From positions 496,001 through 560,000 of the forward strand of contig JAWIIG010000037.1 of NCBI GenBank assembly GCA_033557465.1: DNA of 64,000 nt. The letters are read 5' to 3'. Shown here one piece after another: positions 43,248-54,362 of the stretch. Position 1 is the first letter of the stretch, and the number at the start of each line of letters is the position of its first letter. The notes under the pieces are model-generated. The model did no database searches, had not been told where the DNA came from, and saw only the letters and a list, made by a program, of their open reading frames with translations. Position numbers and translations under genes: made by a program. Origin of the DNA: Ichthyophis bannanicus. Taxonomy: Eukaryota; Chordata; Amphibia; Gymnophiona; Ichthyophiidae.

Positions 43248-44167
43248 CTACATTTGTAAATATTGAGCACGCTCCGCCTGTGACCCAGACTCCTCCGCCC
43301 TATATAAATGCTGGTAGAACTGCACAAATTGCTCCCTGATCTGTTCCGCAGCCCTTATTTCTCTCCCCCCTGCATCGCGTATTTTAGTTATAAAATTCCG
43401 CCTCTGATGCCTTTTCAACCGGTGCGCTAGCCACCTAGTGGGTTTATTACCAAGCTCAAAGAAGGTTTGCCTCAGTTGATCCTGAGCAAACTTAATCTCG
43501 CCCCATTCTATTTCCCCCAATTCCCTCTTCGCTTCCCGTAATTCCTGTAGCCCCTGGTCATCAATCTCCCCCCTTTGATGGCGCTCTTCTCCTTCCCGAA
43601 TCCAATGTCTCAGGGAGAGTTTCCTCTCCTCTTTAGTCCTTTTCACATGCGTTCTGAGGGAGATCAACTCACCCCTCACAACCACTTTCAAACACTCCCA
43701 GAGGATCGCAACCTTGCAATCCTCCCTGTCATTTAAATCCAAATATGTGTTTATAGCAGCCGAAACTTTATGTCGTATCTCCGGCTTCTCCAAGAGGGCC
43801 TCATTTAACAGCCAGTTACGCTGCACCCGCTGCTCCAATCCCACCCTTATTTCTATCCAAACTGGCGCGTGGTCCGTCCACGTCCTTTCCCCAATTTCAC
43901 AATCAATCACCTCAGCCAGCAGAGTGTCAGAGACCCAAATCATATCTATCCTTGAAAAAGAAGTATGTACGGGAGAGAAAAATGTGTATGCCCGTTTGCG
44001 ACCCCGCATTTCTCGCCAAGTGTCTCTAATACTCAGGGACCGACTCATTAGCTTGAGCCGTCGCCTATCCTTTGCATTGCCCCCCCCTGTCCCCCTCAGA
44101 GTTATCCAGCTGGGGGTTAACAGTCAGATTAAAATCCCCCCCCATAATCACTTCCCCCTCCGCAAAG
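43248..44167 (-). pseudogene. L1-2 ORF2: endonuclease end and linker
   Basis: The segment continues the endonuclease after the L2 insert: EGEVIMGGDFNLTVNPQLD (the GGDFN block, 44,100-44,160), FSRIDMIWVSDTLL and TWTDHAPVWIE (the DH block, near 43,880). A long charged linker follows (RELGEIEWGEIKFAQDQLR, ELGNKPTRWLAHRLKRHQR). A TAG at 43,248-43,250 separates it from the RT start, which is in the same frame. Confidence 0.85.
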
Positions 44168-44813
44168 TTAATACACAATATCACCCCATCATACCTTGCC
44201 ACACTCATTAAAACTCAACCTCCTGATAGAAAAAGACGGACACACAATTTAAATACACTACAAATTCCACCTTCCATCTGCAAAGTAAAAATGAACACCA
44301 GCAATCGAGCCTTCACATACTTAGCACCCACACAATGGAACAAACTCCCTGACACACTAAGAGCTAACAAGGATCTCCTATCATTCCGGAAAAACCTTAA
44401 AACACACCTTTTTCAAGAATACTACAATCAGTCTGAAATAACATAAAGCAAAAAAAAAAGTCCGCATAAAACAAATTTGATGAAGTGTATCACATCCATT
44501 ATTATATGAAAATTACAAATCACCATTGAACTAACTGTAAATCCTACATGTATGTAATTCATTTACTTTATCAACGCAAATACATTGTATATAGATTTTA
44601 ATCATATATATATCATATGTATTCCCTTTATGTAAATAGTTTTGAGTTACGAACTTAATGTTGCCTTTTCTACATGTTCAATGCACCCTACTATTGTTTT
44701 ATGTAACCTGCAAATTTTTGTTTTATGTAAAATGCTAATTTTGCAGAATTTAAATGTTTAATGTAAACCGCTGCTGATCACTGGAAGGAGCGGTATAGAA
44801 GTGAGTTCAAATA
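44168..44813 (+). mobile_element. L2-clade LINE 3' end (L2-F) inserted in L1-2
   Basis: The fragment reads the end of ORF2 (RAFTYLAPTQWNKLPDTLRA, LLSFRKNLKTHLFQEYY, ending near 44,444), an AT-rich 3' untranslated region, hairpin ACCGCT (44,767-44,772) / AGCGGT (44,789-44,794) and an AAATAAAA tail. Its insertion splits the L1-2 endonuclease between VEKF and AEGEV. Bases around both joints (AAAGTT and AAACTTTT) allow only a short uncertain duplication. Confidence 0.85.
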
Positions 44814-45212
44814 AAACTTTTCCACCAGGGTGGTTAAACTCTCATAGAACTTGCCTTGGGCAGTATTTGGGCCATAAACATTCACAAGGGTGACCACCTT
44901 GCCCCGAATCTGAAGCTTAACAAGCAGAAAATGCCCCTCCCTGTCCCGAAGGACTTCTCCCAACATGTATTGTAGGTGCTCATTAATCAAGATCCCCACT
45001 CCCCCCTTTTTTAATTCCACTCTATTGGAAGCAAACCAGTGGCCTGGGAACTGTCTGTGGTGTACCCTCCACTCATCCCCTCTTTTGAGATGGGTTTCCT
45101 GGAGAAATATAACATCTCCTCTAAGCCTAGTGCATTCTTTAAACATCTGCTGCCTTTTGACCGGGGAGTTCAGCCCCCTAACATTCAAGGTTACTACTCG
45201 CAACTTAGCCAT
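44814..45212 (-). pseudogene. L1-2 ORF2: endonuclease N-terminal part
   Basis: The ATG at 45,212 starts MAKLRVVTLNVRGLNSP, a typical L1-group endonuclease start. IFLQETHLKRGDEWRVHH (the QETH block) and KKGGVGILINEHLQYMLGE and VTLVNVYGPN follow, all in one open frame up to the L2-F insertion. The second half lies at 44,167-43,800. Confidence 0.9.
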
Positions 45213-45518
45213 ACGCAGAACTAGCTGGGAGAAATGTAACTAGCTGATTTGTGGCAGGATGGATTCCCCCTATCCCCGCCCCCCATCCCCTCCCCCTCCC
45301 CCACCCCCCTCTCCCCGCCCCTCCTTGTCCACCACCTCCACCGTCTGCCCTGGGCAGTAAGGCATGACAAACCAGACAGCTCCCCCCGCTCTCTTCACAC
45401 ATTTTCAGTACCTGTTAGATTAACAATACTAGCAATCATCCCTCAAATTATCCCAGCCCGACTTCCACTAGAGCCCAAAAATAGAGATAGCCAAACAATG
45501 CGATCAGTGTCCCCGAAG
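45213..45518 (-). other. Inter-ORF region of L1-2 with a G-rich tract
   Basis: About 300 bp between ORF1 and ORF2 carry a nearly pure C-run region on the plus strand (45,268-45,325), hence G-rich on the element's sense strand. No frame is convincing. L1-1 has a G-rich tract at the same relative place. Confidence 0.8.
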
Positions 45519-46553
45519 TCATCTCTTATCCTCCGACAGTGTTCCGGGCTTCCTCTGCCTCCGGAGACGTTTCTCTCCCACAGGTGCACGCCGCCATTTC
45601 TCCTCTACTGACGAGGACTGACTGGGTTTGCTATTAGCAGCAGTTGCTCTTTCCGACCAGCCGGCCTGACTCATAAATTGCTGTGCTTCTTTAAGAGTCC
45701 GAATGTAGGAGACGACCCCTTCCCTACTAAATTGTAATCCAAACGGATAAGTCCAGCGGTACTTGATCTGCTCTTCCCTCAACCGTTTGGTCAAACCAGC
45801 CAACTCCCTCCTTTTCCGCATCGTGATGGCAGATAGATCAGCATATATCTCAATTTTCCGATTCTCCCACGTGATCTCTGCCAACTTCCTTGCAGCATTC
45901 ATTATCTCAGTCTTTGTAGAATACTCATGAAAACATGCAATAATGTCCCGTGGGCGCCCCTCTCTCTGCAGGCCCAGTGCTCTGTGGGCCCTATCTATTT
46001 TCCAGCACAGACCTGCACTCTCCACTCCGGCCTGGCCCAAGATCCACCTGCCCACTTGCTCCACCATTTTTGTACAGTCCTCCGTCCCGTTGCTCTCCGG
46101 CACACCCCGGATTCTCAGATTGGACCTTCGCGATCTATTCTCCATATCTTCAATTTTCCGCCACATCTCCTCCTGTTCCCCCTCAAGCTCTCCATATTTC
46201 ACTTGCACATCTTTGTTCGCACTCTCCTGCTCCTCCACTTTATTCTCCATTTCCTCCAGCCTCTGCCCCACTTCCCGCACATCCATACACAGCTCCTCCA
46301 TCCACGCCTGTGCCTTAGCTTTGAAGTGGGCCAAGTCCTGTCTGAGCGAAGCAAACCACTCCTGGAGCTCCCCTTTCAGGCCTGCGATTTCACTAGGCTG
46401 TGAAGCTTCTGTCGGTGCAGCCACTCCCTCCGGCACTGTACTCACCGGGCTCGCACATGGCGCCGCCATTTTGCTCTTCCCCGCAGGCCCGCCTTGTGTC
46501 ACTTTAAAGGCAAAAACCTTCAGGTCCGCGGCACTCTTTTTTGCCCCCGCCAT
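45519..46553 (-). CDS. L1-type ORF1 protein (L1-2), intact
   Basis: The ATG at 46,553 (MAGAKKSAADLKVFAFK) gives about 344 residues; four further codons upstream lack an ATG. A variable start is followed by a long coiled coil (about residues 80-150: VGQRLEEMENKVEEQESANK, EGEQEEMWRKIEDMENRSRR). The RRM begins with RRSNLRIRGVPESNGTED. Then come KIDRAHRALGLQREGRPRDI and the C-terminal domain (IYADLSAITMRKRREL, YRWTYPFGLQF). A basic tail ends the protein. L1 ORF1p binds the LINE RNA as a trimer. This frame is intact although ORF2 of the same element is broken. Confidence 0.9.
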   Translation of the reverse strand: MAGAKKSAADLKVFAFKVTQGGPAGKSKMAAPCASPVSTVPEGVAAPTEASQPSEIAGLKGELQEWFASLRQDLAHFKAKAQAWMEELCMDVREVGQRLEEMENKVEEQESANKDVQVKYGELEGEQEEMWRKIEDMENRSRRSNLRIRGVPESNGTEDCTKMVEQVGRWILGQAGVESAGLCWKIDRAHRALGLQREGRPRDIIACFHEYSTKTEIMNAARKLAEITWENRKIEIYADLSAITMRKRRELAGLTKRLREEQIKYRWTYPFGLQFSREGVVSYIRTLKEAQQFMSQAGWSERATAANSKPSQSSSVEEKWRRAPVGEKRLRRQRKPGTLSEDKR

Positions 46554-46696
46554 CTTCCGGAGCACCTGCCCACCGCTGACTCCGGTATTGGGACGGTTGC
46601 CAAGCTCGGGAAGCTTACTTAAACAGGTATTTAGTCTCCCTTCGACGGAGCTCCGTTTTCAGGCTACCGTCTCTGTCTGTGACGTCATTTCCTCCC

Positions 46697-46704
46697 CACG
46701 GATG
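46697..46704. repeat. Target-site duplication of L1-2 (right copy)
   Basis: CACGGATG repeats 40,656-40,663. The L2-E sequence continues directly to its right. Confidence 0.85.
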
Positions 46705-47275
46705 GTTTTTAGTATGTCTAATGAGTGTGTTGCATTTTGCCTACGGGTTCTGAGTTTAGGTGGAGTTTGCAAGAGGGTGGATAGGTGTGAGGGTGAGATG
46801 TCATTGATGATCTTAAATGTCGTTAGGATTATTTTGTATGTTATTCTGCTGTTTATAGGGAGCCAGTGTAGTTCATATAGGATGGGAGTTATGTGGTCCG
46901 TCAAGCGGGCTTTCGTTGTTACACGGGCACAGATGTTTTGGGCTCTTTGAAGGAGGTTAGTGTTTGCAAGTGGTAAACCGTTTAAGAGACTATTACAATA
47001 GTCAAAGTGAGGGGTGATGAGTGCATTGATGACCGATCTGAAATCATGGGAGTCTAGGAGGGGTCTTAAATGTTGTACAGTTTTGAGTTTGTAGAATACT
47101 GTTTTCACTGTTTGTTTTATATGAGGGATCATACTAAGGGTATGGTCTAGTATTATCCCTAGGTATTTTACCTCTTTCTTGACGGGGATTATAGTATTGT
47201 TAATTGTGATAGTATCAGGGTAGTTGGGGTCTGGTTTCCTTGACACAAACATTGCTTCCGTTTTTTTCATGTTGA
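46705..47275 (-). pseudogene. L2-clade LINE L2-E, ORF2 part
   Basis: The minus strand is open from about 47,275 to the L1-2 joint: MKKTEAMFVSRKPDPN, KEVKYLGIILDHTLSMIPHI, LITPHFDYCNSLLNGLPL, LTDHITPILYELHWLPINSR and RTRRQNATHSLDIL. This is the same family as L2-A (1,694-2,923). It starts after the RT active site, so the copy is 5'-truncated at about 47,275. The remaining C terminus lies at 40,655 and below. Confidence 0.85.
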
Positions 47276-48055
47276 TGTGTATGTGTATGTGCCTGTGCAC
47301 ATGGGCACATACATCCCCCTGTCTGTATCTGCATTGATTCTGTATGGGTGTGTCAGGGTGTGTGTTTTTAGGTGATGGGGACAGTTTATGGCATGGTACG
47401 AAAGCTGCATGGGGTGTTTTTGGGGGTGGAACAAGTTGCAAGTTGTGGGGCAGTTGCAGGGGGGTAGTTATTGGGACCATGGCCAGTTTGAGGGGTGCTG
47501 AGGCAATTGTAGAGGGGTAGAATTTGAGGGTGAGAGTAATGGTTAGATGACTACCATATAGACATGTAGTCCCCATCTTACATGGGGAATCCACATCAAT
47601 GACAAAAAAAATGTGGATGTCTGCATTTACACCTGCTCTGAGGAACAAATAAGCACTTTCTTAAAAGGGTAGGTGTAAAGGCTGAAGTCAGCCTCCTCCT
47701 CCCCTCCCCACAAATCTCATTCTGGCCTCTGACCACCCTCCAACCCCAAGACATCAGACGACACCCATGAACCCCCTGACCCTACCAACAACTGACAACA
47801 CCCTCGAAAGCATCTGATACCCCTGGCACCCCTAAACCCATACTTGACCCCCCCCTTGAAGAACCTCTTCCCTCTGAAGAACTCCCCCGAACTCCCTGAT
47901 CCCTCTAACCTGACTCCTACCAGGGTTCAATGGTTTCCTGGTGTCTAGTGGAGCAGGATGATCCCCAATTGTTCCTGCTCCTTTGACTCCAGATTTCAAA
48001 ATGGCACTCATGACCCCTGGCAGTAATCTTGCAATACTAAGGATCAGGATATTAA
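47276..48055. other. Unassigned stretch
   Basis: It starts with a TG/CA-rich simple run (47,276-47,330), then G/T-rich and C-rich sequence. A minus-strand frame through it is a chance extension of the L2-E frame. I see no gene or repeat boundary. Confidence 0.5.
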
Positions 48056-48057
48056 AT

Positions 48058-48520
48058 AAGGTGACATTTTACTTACCAGATAATGTCCATTCTTTGAGTC
48101 CTGCTCGAATAGTCCAGACAAGTGGGCTGTGTTCTCTCACCAGCAGAGGTGGAGACAGAGAAAAATCCATAGATTTCTGATGACCTGCTAGAGGGTATAC
48201 TACCTCAGTATTCATACCCAAGCCATGGATAAGAACCCCTGGATGCATCAGCCACAATGAAGGTAACAAGGTCTAATAGTCCAAAGAACAGAACTATATA
48301 CAAAAAACCTTGTGGGCAGAAGTTCAACCAAGAGGAATGTAGCTCGCAGGATTAGATTGTAGGAAACAGCTGATCATCACAGATCGTAGCAGAATTTATC
48401 AGCCCAGACCAGCTCACAGCAGGTCTTACCAGATCATAGCAGATCCAAGGGGCGGATCCTGGACTGGCCTACCAGGACTCAAGGAAAGGACATTATCCAG
48501 TATGTAAAATGTCACCTTCT
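48058..48520 (-). repeat. 3' end and internal complementary region of DIRS-II
   Basis: Plus-strand AGGTGACATTTTACTTACCA (from 48,059) through GAGTCCTG (48,104) has its reverse complement at 48,472-48,516 (CAGGACTC ... GTAAAATGTCACCT). After each copy a CCTGCT-AGTCCAGA-GTGGG stretch follows (48,101 and 48,527). This mirrors the end plus internal complementary region organisation of copies A, B and D1, with different sequence. Confidence 0.7.
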
Positions 48521-48773
48521 ATATCATCCTGCTAGGCCAGTCCAGATGTGGGATGTACCAAAGCTACATCTCCACTGGGCGGGAAGAAGACATGGCAGAC
48601 TTCAAGATCTCTGAGCCAAATGCCTGAGCATGGACAGCCAAGAGGTAATGCTTGACAAAAGTGGAAAGTGAGCACTATGCTACTCCCCAAAAGATGACTA
48701 TGGGAGCGACCAAACTGTGCTCCATGCAGGAGGAAGCCTGAGCCCATGTGAAATGCACATGCAAATCTCCGGG

Positions 48774-48924
48774 GCCAGCCGGTTTCACAATAGGCTGAGG
48801 CTATCATTTCTCTTATCCAGTGACTCAATGTAGACTTTGTGGCCATTTCACCCTTCTGTGGACCTACAAAAAGGAAAAAAGGTCTATCCAACTTATGGAA
48901 GGAGCTATTAACCTTTAGGTACAA
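48774..48924 (-). pseudogene. DIRS-II tyrosine recombinase fragment
   Basis: The frame reads LFVGPQKGEMATKSTLSHWI and REMIASAYCETGWP, matching LFVAFDP-LGLPVSKRTLSNWI and AQCISFAYQ in copies A and B. Box II and the tyrosine segment beyond it are degraded. Confidence 0.6.
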
Positions 48925-49953
48925 AGAAGCACCCTTCTAATGTGCACAAGGTGAACGTCTTTATCGTTCCCCTGGCATTGTTCCTTAAAGAAGGCAAACA
49001 AAGCACATGGTTGACATGGAAAATTTACGCCACCTTAGGCAAGGAAGAAGGAATGGGCTGCAAAAATATGGCTTCCTCTGAAAATGATAACTAGGGATCT
49101 CAGCACGCCAAAGCCTGCAACCAAAAAGGCAGTCTTAAGGGACAAATCCTTGAGCACAGCCCTCCTCAAAGGCTCAGCCATCAAAGGCCTGAAGAACTAA
49201 CCAGAGATCCCAAAAAGGAACTGCCAAGCGCAGGGGAAGATGTAAGTGCTTAACTCCACGCACCCCATCACTGGCCTATGCACTATACAAACCCTATCAC
49301 TGGCCCTCTAAATTAAGCCAAAGATACCATCTGAACCCTCAGAGAAAAGCCCTTGTTAAATCTATCCTGGAGGAAGGATAAGAGCCAGCAATTCCACAGC
49401 ACTAGGACTGACCTGGCATTCATGGCACCAGTGCTCAAATTAATGCCAAACGCACGCAGAGGTGAGACAGGTAGAGCCTCTTCTTGTTTTCTGAAGTGTG
49501 GAAACTACAGCAGAAGAGTAGCCTTTTTGCATTAAGCATTGCCTCTCAAGAGCCAAGTCATAAGTGAGAAGGTAGTCAGATTGTCCAGCAGGACTGCCGC
49601 TGCCTTAAGAGCAGCCACATCAATGGGAGCCATAGACTGCCTCCTTGAGCAATCTGGTGCCACTAACATAACTAGATTATGATGGCGCCCTACACGATGA
49701 AGCACTCACACTACAAGAGGCCACAGAGGAAATACGTACAGAACCTGCTTTGGCTATGGTTGAACTAGGGCATTCACAGCCTTGGAGCCTACCTCTTGGC
49801 GGGTGGTTGAAGAACCTTTGCACTTTGGACCATCAGATCCATCCTGGAGGGACCCCAACCTGTTCAGGATCCTTTGGAAAGCTAATCGGCTCAACCTTCA
49901 AGCTCCAGGATTGAGGGAGTGAAGACTGAGATAGTCCAGCCCAAATGAGCCAA
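48925..49953 (-). other. Decayed DIRS-II RNase H/recombinase interval
   Basis: Between the RT and recombinase fragments about 1 kb should hold RNase H and the recombinase start. I can read only isolated hints, and no frame of useful length. Confidence 0.4.
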
Positions 49954-50460
49954 TCATCTAGGAAGGATGCACACAAATTTCTTCACACTGCAGGGCAGTG
50001 GCAGCCACCACCATAACTTTGGTGAATGTCCTCGGTATAGTGGAGAGGCCGAAGGATAAAACAACCAACTGGAAGTGGGAGCTGAGAACAGAGAAGTGTA
50101 GGAAGCATTGTTGATCCTCATGGATGGAAATGTGGAAGTACGCCTCAGCAAGTCCAGTGATGCAAGAAACTCTCCTCGCCAGACCTCTCTTATGACTGAC
50201 CTCAGTGTTCTCATGCGGAAGTGAAAGATCTTCAGGTGAGCACTGATGCTTTTGAGATCCAAAATTAAAAGAAAGGAGCCATACTTCTTCGGCACCACAA
50301 ATTCAATGGAATACTGCCTCCTGCTCATCTTGGCGGGTGACACCGGGACCACAGTCTGAAGGCTGAGGAGCTGCTCGAGAGCAGTCTGAATGATGGTCTT
50401 CCTGGCCTCGGATCCACATGAAGATATCAGGAAGGCATCTGGCATGGATTCCTCGCATTC
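49954..50460 (-). pseudogene. DIRS-II reverse transcriptase fragment
   Basis: The frame has IEFVVPKKYGSFLLILDLKS, HLKIFHFRMRTLRSVI and GEFLASLDL, the DIRS RT start (compare VPK-G-RPILDL and WLCSLDL). Shifted frames then give LSFGLSTIPRTFTKVM. The YxDD site is not readable. It diverges strongly from copies A, B and D2, so it is a different family. Confidence 0.7.
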
Positions 50461-50464
50461 GAGC

Positions 50465-50727
50465 ACATAACTGAGGGTGTAGTAAAAGCTGTTAGTGTTG
50501 CTGGGTTTAAAAAAGGTTTGGACAAGTTCCCGGAGGAAAGTTCCATAAACCATTATTAAAGAGGACCCGGGAAATCCATTGCTTTCCCCAATACATGCAT
50601 TGTGGAACTTGGGTGTCTATTTGGGAAACTGATAAGTACTTGTAATTTGGAGTGGCCACTGTTGGAAACAGGATACTGGGCTTGATGGACCTTGGTCAGA
50701 CCCAGTATGGAATATTTTATGTTCTTA
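50465..50727 (+). mobile_element. CR1 LINE 3' untranslated end
   Basis: It matches 12,215-12,475: GTAGTAAAAGCTGTTAGTGT, TTTGGACAAGTTCCCGGAGG, GGATACTGGGCTTGATGGAC and ATGTTCTTATG at the end. It has no coding sequence and lies within DIRS-II between gag-side and RT-side pieces. Confidence 0.9.
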
Positions 50728-50937
50728 TGAAAGTCATCGAGTATGCACTGTCGCATGGGCCCATTCCTGGAAAAAGTGATAGAGTCAGCCACCAACAGAA
50801 GGCACCCCAGAATGGACCCCCAAACCATCAGTGTGTCTGATGGGAGAAACCAGATTTGGAGAAAAGGGGAGCCTTGCGAGGTCCTTGAGTCCCTTAAAAG
50901 GACTGAGCTGGGAAAGGGAAGTGGAGGGAGGATAAAG

Positions 50938-51303
50938 CATAGTTACTCACCTCTAACAGGTGATCTCAGGGAACAGCAGGAATTTAGTCCTCACATATGG
51001 GTATCGTCAGTACCGACGGAGCCTGCACAGGAATGCTCCCCAGCATCCAATTAGAAAGCTTTTGGGAGCATCCCACAGTGCGTGCTGCCTTCCCACCTTT
51101 CCCAACTGCCTCTCTCCAGTTGAGTTTTAAAGCTGAGACAAAGAGAGAGAGAGGGAAAGGAAAGAGATAGAGAGATACAACTCCTAGGGGAGGTGGGTGG
51201 GTTGTGAGGACTAAATTCCTGCTGTTCCCGGAGATCACCTGTTACAGGTGAGTAACTATGCTATCTCCAGGAACAAGCAGGAATGTAGCCATCACATATG
51301 GGG
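50938..51303 (-). repeat. 3' terminal repeat and internal complementary region of DIRS A
   Basis: The outermost 57 bp (50,938-50,995) are complementary to 51,204-51,260, and 51,261-51,303 are complementary to the outermost 5' sequence at 56,555-56,597. The internal region is thus the complement of both ends joined, with the joint at about 51,260/51,261. The terminal repeat itself is the inverse of 56,431-56,567. Confidence 0.9.
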
Positions 51304-51418
51304 ACTCCCTAGCTTTAGGTGCCAGGGAGAGACCCCAGAAGTTGTGTGTCCCTGAACAGGGCTCCATTTCCCCCCATGGATCTCTGGCATCCTACCAGGG
51401 ATGGCGGGTAGGAGTTGA

Positions 51419-52445
51419 TTAGGTATGGAACAGGTGTTGGAGAACAGCCTGACCAAACAAGGCATCCCGGCGGGAGTCCTTGTCCAAGCAGTAATGGGCT
51501 GTGAAGGTATGAACCGAGGCCCTATGGCTGCTCGACAGATGTCGTCGATAGACAGAGTGCAGATGAGCCATTGAGGCTGCCATGGCTCTCACATTCTGAG
51601 CTGTGACAGGACCCTCCAGAGAAAGGTTCTTACTCTGATAGGCGAAGGAAATACACTGAGCAATCCAGTTAGACAGAGTTCTCTTGGAGACTGGAAGTCC
51701 CAAATGAGAAGGATCAAAAGCAACAAAGAGTTGAGAGGACTTTCTATGTTGCTGTGTTCTTTGTAAGTAAAAGGCTAAAGCTCTTTTACAGTCCAAGGTA
51801 TGAAGATTCCTCTCTGCATTTGATGCATGAGGCCTTGGAAAAAACACAGGTAGGTAGACCGCTTGGTTCAGATGAAAAGGCGAGACAACCTTTGGCATAA
51901 AGTGTGGATGAGTCCTAAGGACTACCCATGTCATGATGGGACCTTGTATAAGGTGGATCAGCTACTAGCGCTTGCAACTCACTAACGCGGCGTGCTGTTG
52001 TGATTGCAATGAGAAAGATAACCTTCCAAGAAAGGAATTTCAAGGAGGTAGTAGCTAAAGGTTCGAAAGGTGTATTCATGAGCTGCCCAAGAACCAGGTT
52101 TAAGTCCCATGCCACCGGTGGTGGCCTAATGGGAGGCTTAGTTAGAAGAAGGCCTCTCATAAATCTTGCTATAAGAGGATGAGAGGAAATAGGCTGTCCA
52201 TTTAGAGGCTTAAAGAAAGCTGCAATAGCGCTCAAATGGACTCTTACTGAATTAGTCTTAAGACCTGCATTGGATAAATGAAGGAGATACTCCAGCAATG
52301 ATTCCAGAGGTATCGCAAGGGGGTTAAGACCCTTTTGCGAACACCATATGGTAAACCTTTTCCACTTGAAAGCATAAGAGCGTCTTGTGGAAGGTTTCCT
52401 GGAAGCAAAAAGAATATCTTTTACTTCCTCAGGGAGATCTAGGCC
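51419..52445 (-). pseudogene. DIRS tyrosine recombinase (copy A)
   Basis: From about 52,445 the frame reads PEEVKDILFASRKPSTRRSY, FTIWCSQKGLNPLAI, SLLEYLLHLSNAGLKTNSVR, and box I TARRVSELQAL with its arginine. A frameshift near 51,925 moves to the frame with HLNQAVYLPVFFPRPHAS, LSNWIAQCISFAYQ, box II QNVR (histidine replaced by glutamine, arginine kept) and HTFTAHYCLDKDS with the nucleophile tyrosine. A short double shift garbles about 10 residues before it. The open frame extends upstream to 52,964, overlapping RNase H in another frame, as in other DIRS elements. Confidence 0.9.
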
Positions 52446-54201
52446 TTCAGCAACCAAGCCCTGAGATGCAGAGACTGGGGATTGGGTTGCCATAACATTC
52501 CGTCCTCCTGAGATAGGAGATCTGGAGCAGACCCTAACTCCAGTGAGGGAGTTTGAGAGAGATGTAGAAGCAGAGGGTACCACACTTGCCGTGGCCAATG
52601 TGGAGCTATGAGAATCATATGGCCTCTGTCTCTCTGAAGCTTGAACAGGGTTTTGGGAATTAGGGGAATGGGTGGAAAGGTATGCAGGAAGTCTTGACCC
52701 CAGTAAAGGAGGAAAGCATCCCTGGCCTGAGCCCCCTGAGCCGGAATTCTGGAACAGAACCGGGGAAGTTTGGCATTCCATGGACTTGCAAACAGGTCTA
52801 TGTCCGGGGTTCCCCAAAGTTGAAAAATCCTGGCCACCTGGTCTGCATGCAGAGACCACTCGTGTGGAAGCAGAACTCGACTGAGTCTGTCTGCCCAAGA
52901 GCTTTGAATGCCTGGAAGATACACTGCCAGAAGATGAATCTGATGCTCTCTGGCGAGGGCCCATAGTCGCAAAGCTTCATTGCAAAGCGACAGAGAGCCT
53001 GTTCCCCCCTGCTTGTTCACATAGAAAATGGCTACCTGATTGTCCGTATGAATGAGGACTGTCTTGTAGCTGAGCAGGGTGTGGAACACTCGCAGAGCAA
53101 GGAAGATTGCTCTGAGCTCCAAGAGATTGATATGTAGAGGACTCTCCTGTGGAGACCAGGTGCCCTGGGTGGAGAGGTCTTGCAGATGAGCTCCCCAACC
53201 CATTGGAGAAGCATCTGTTGTGAGAGTTGCTTGGGGTAAGGGTTGTTGAAAAGGGGACCCCAGCAACAGGTTTTGAGTGGACTTCCACCACTGGAGGGAC
53301 AAAATAAGGTGACTTGTGTTTGCTATTTTGTCTGACAGGCATCATGATGCGTGGGTCCATTGGGTGGATAAGTCCACTGAGCTGCCCTCTTATGGAGGCG
53401 AGCATAGGGAACCACATGCACAGTAGATGCCATGTGGCCTAGTAGTTGTAACATTTCTCGAGCAGTTAGATGAGGCTTTAGCACTGCTTGAGAAGCTAAC
53501 TGCACCATGCGAAGGCAACAGGCCTGGGGAAGATAGGCCCTTGCCTTTCTGGTATCCAGCAAAGCTCCTATGAACTTTAAAGACTGAGTGGGAGTTAGAC
53601 TGGACTTTGGGATGTTTATTACCAGCCCTAAATACTGAAGGATACGCATTGTGCAGGATAGAGAAGTCCTGGCCTCTGACTCTGTTGGTGCTCGAATGAG
53701 CCAGTCATCTAAGTAAGGGAAGACGAATATCCCTAGAGTGTGGAGAAATGCTCCTACTACAGCCATGCATTTCGTGAACACCCTTGGTGCTGAGGCCAGT
53801 CCAAAAGGAAGCACCCTGTATTGGTAGTGCTTTTGCTGAAAAAGGAACCGAAGGAACCTTCTGTGGGTTGGATGGATGAGGACATGAGTGTACGCATCCT
53901 TGAGATCTAGAGAACAAAGTCAATCCTGACTCTGAAGGTATGGCAGCAGAGATCCGAGAGAAATCACCTTGAATTTCTCCTTGACAAGGAATTTGTTCAA
54001 TTCTCTTAGGTTTAAGATAGGTCTGTAACCCCCTGTTTTCTTTGGGATAAGAAAATAAGGGGAATAGAACCCTGTACCCTGCTGATGAATGGGTACTTCT
54101 TCTATTGTCCCTTGGGCAAGAAGGATTGCGAACTCCTGACCTAACAGGTTGATGAGAGAGGTCGGAGAATTGAACTGCTTTACTATTGTGTGAGGGGGCA
54201 A
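52430..54201 (-). pseudogene. DIRS reverse transcriptase-RNase H (copy A)
   Basis: The frame starts near 54,201 (FNSPTSLINLLGQEFAILLA), then GFYSPYFLIPKKTGGYRPIL and NKFLVKEKFKVISLG. A TGA at 53,920-53,922 replaces the tryptophan of DWLCSLDL. The same frame then continues through LPFGLASAPRVFTK and FVFPYLDDWLI with both aspartates. A frameshift near 53,310-53,320 leads to RNase H: TTDASPMGWGAH, NLLELRAIFLALRVF, HTDNQVAIFYVNKQGG and WADRLSRVLLPHE, all acids present. One nonsense codon and one shift separate it from an intact enzyme. Confidence 0.92.
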
Positions 54202-54362
54202 GCTTGAAAAATGAAGCTTGTACCCCTCCTTTATGATGGAGGTGTGTCCAATGCTCTGCTGTTATTTGCCCCCATCTGGGGGCAAAATGACATAACCTTC
54301 CTGGAATGGTGGAACGCTCTGCTCCCCCGAGAGCCAGGAAGGCTAAGTTCTCTAGTTGAGAG

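Larger units (their letters stand above)
40664..46696 (-). mobile_element. L1/Tx1-type LINE (L1-2), full length, inserted into L2-E
   Basis: The 6.0-kb element reads right to left: 5' untranslated region (46,696-46,554), ORF1 (46,553-45,519), a G-rich inter-ORF region, ORF2 (45,212 to about 40,980), a 3' untranslated region and a poly(A) tail seen as T-run 40,664-40,678. An 8-bp duplication flanks it. It is a different family from L1-1 and more decayed. A plus-strand L2 3' end (44,168-44,813) interrupts its endonuclease. Confidence 0.9.

Noticed and set aside
45927..46950. Plus-strand frames of 122 to 335 codons
   Set aside because: They are antisense to the intact L1-2 ORF1 and run through the element boundary into L2-E; no domain is recognisable.
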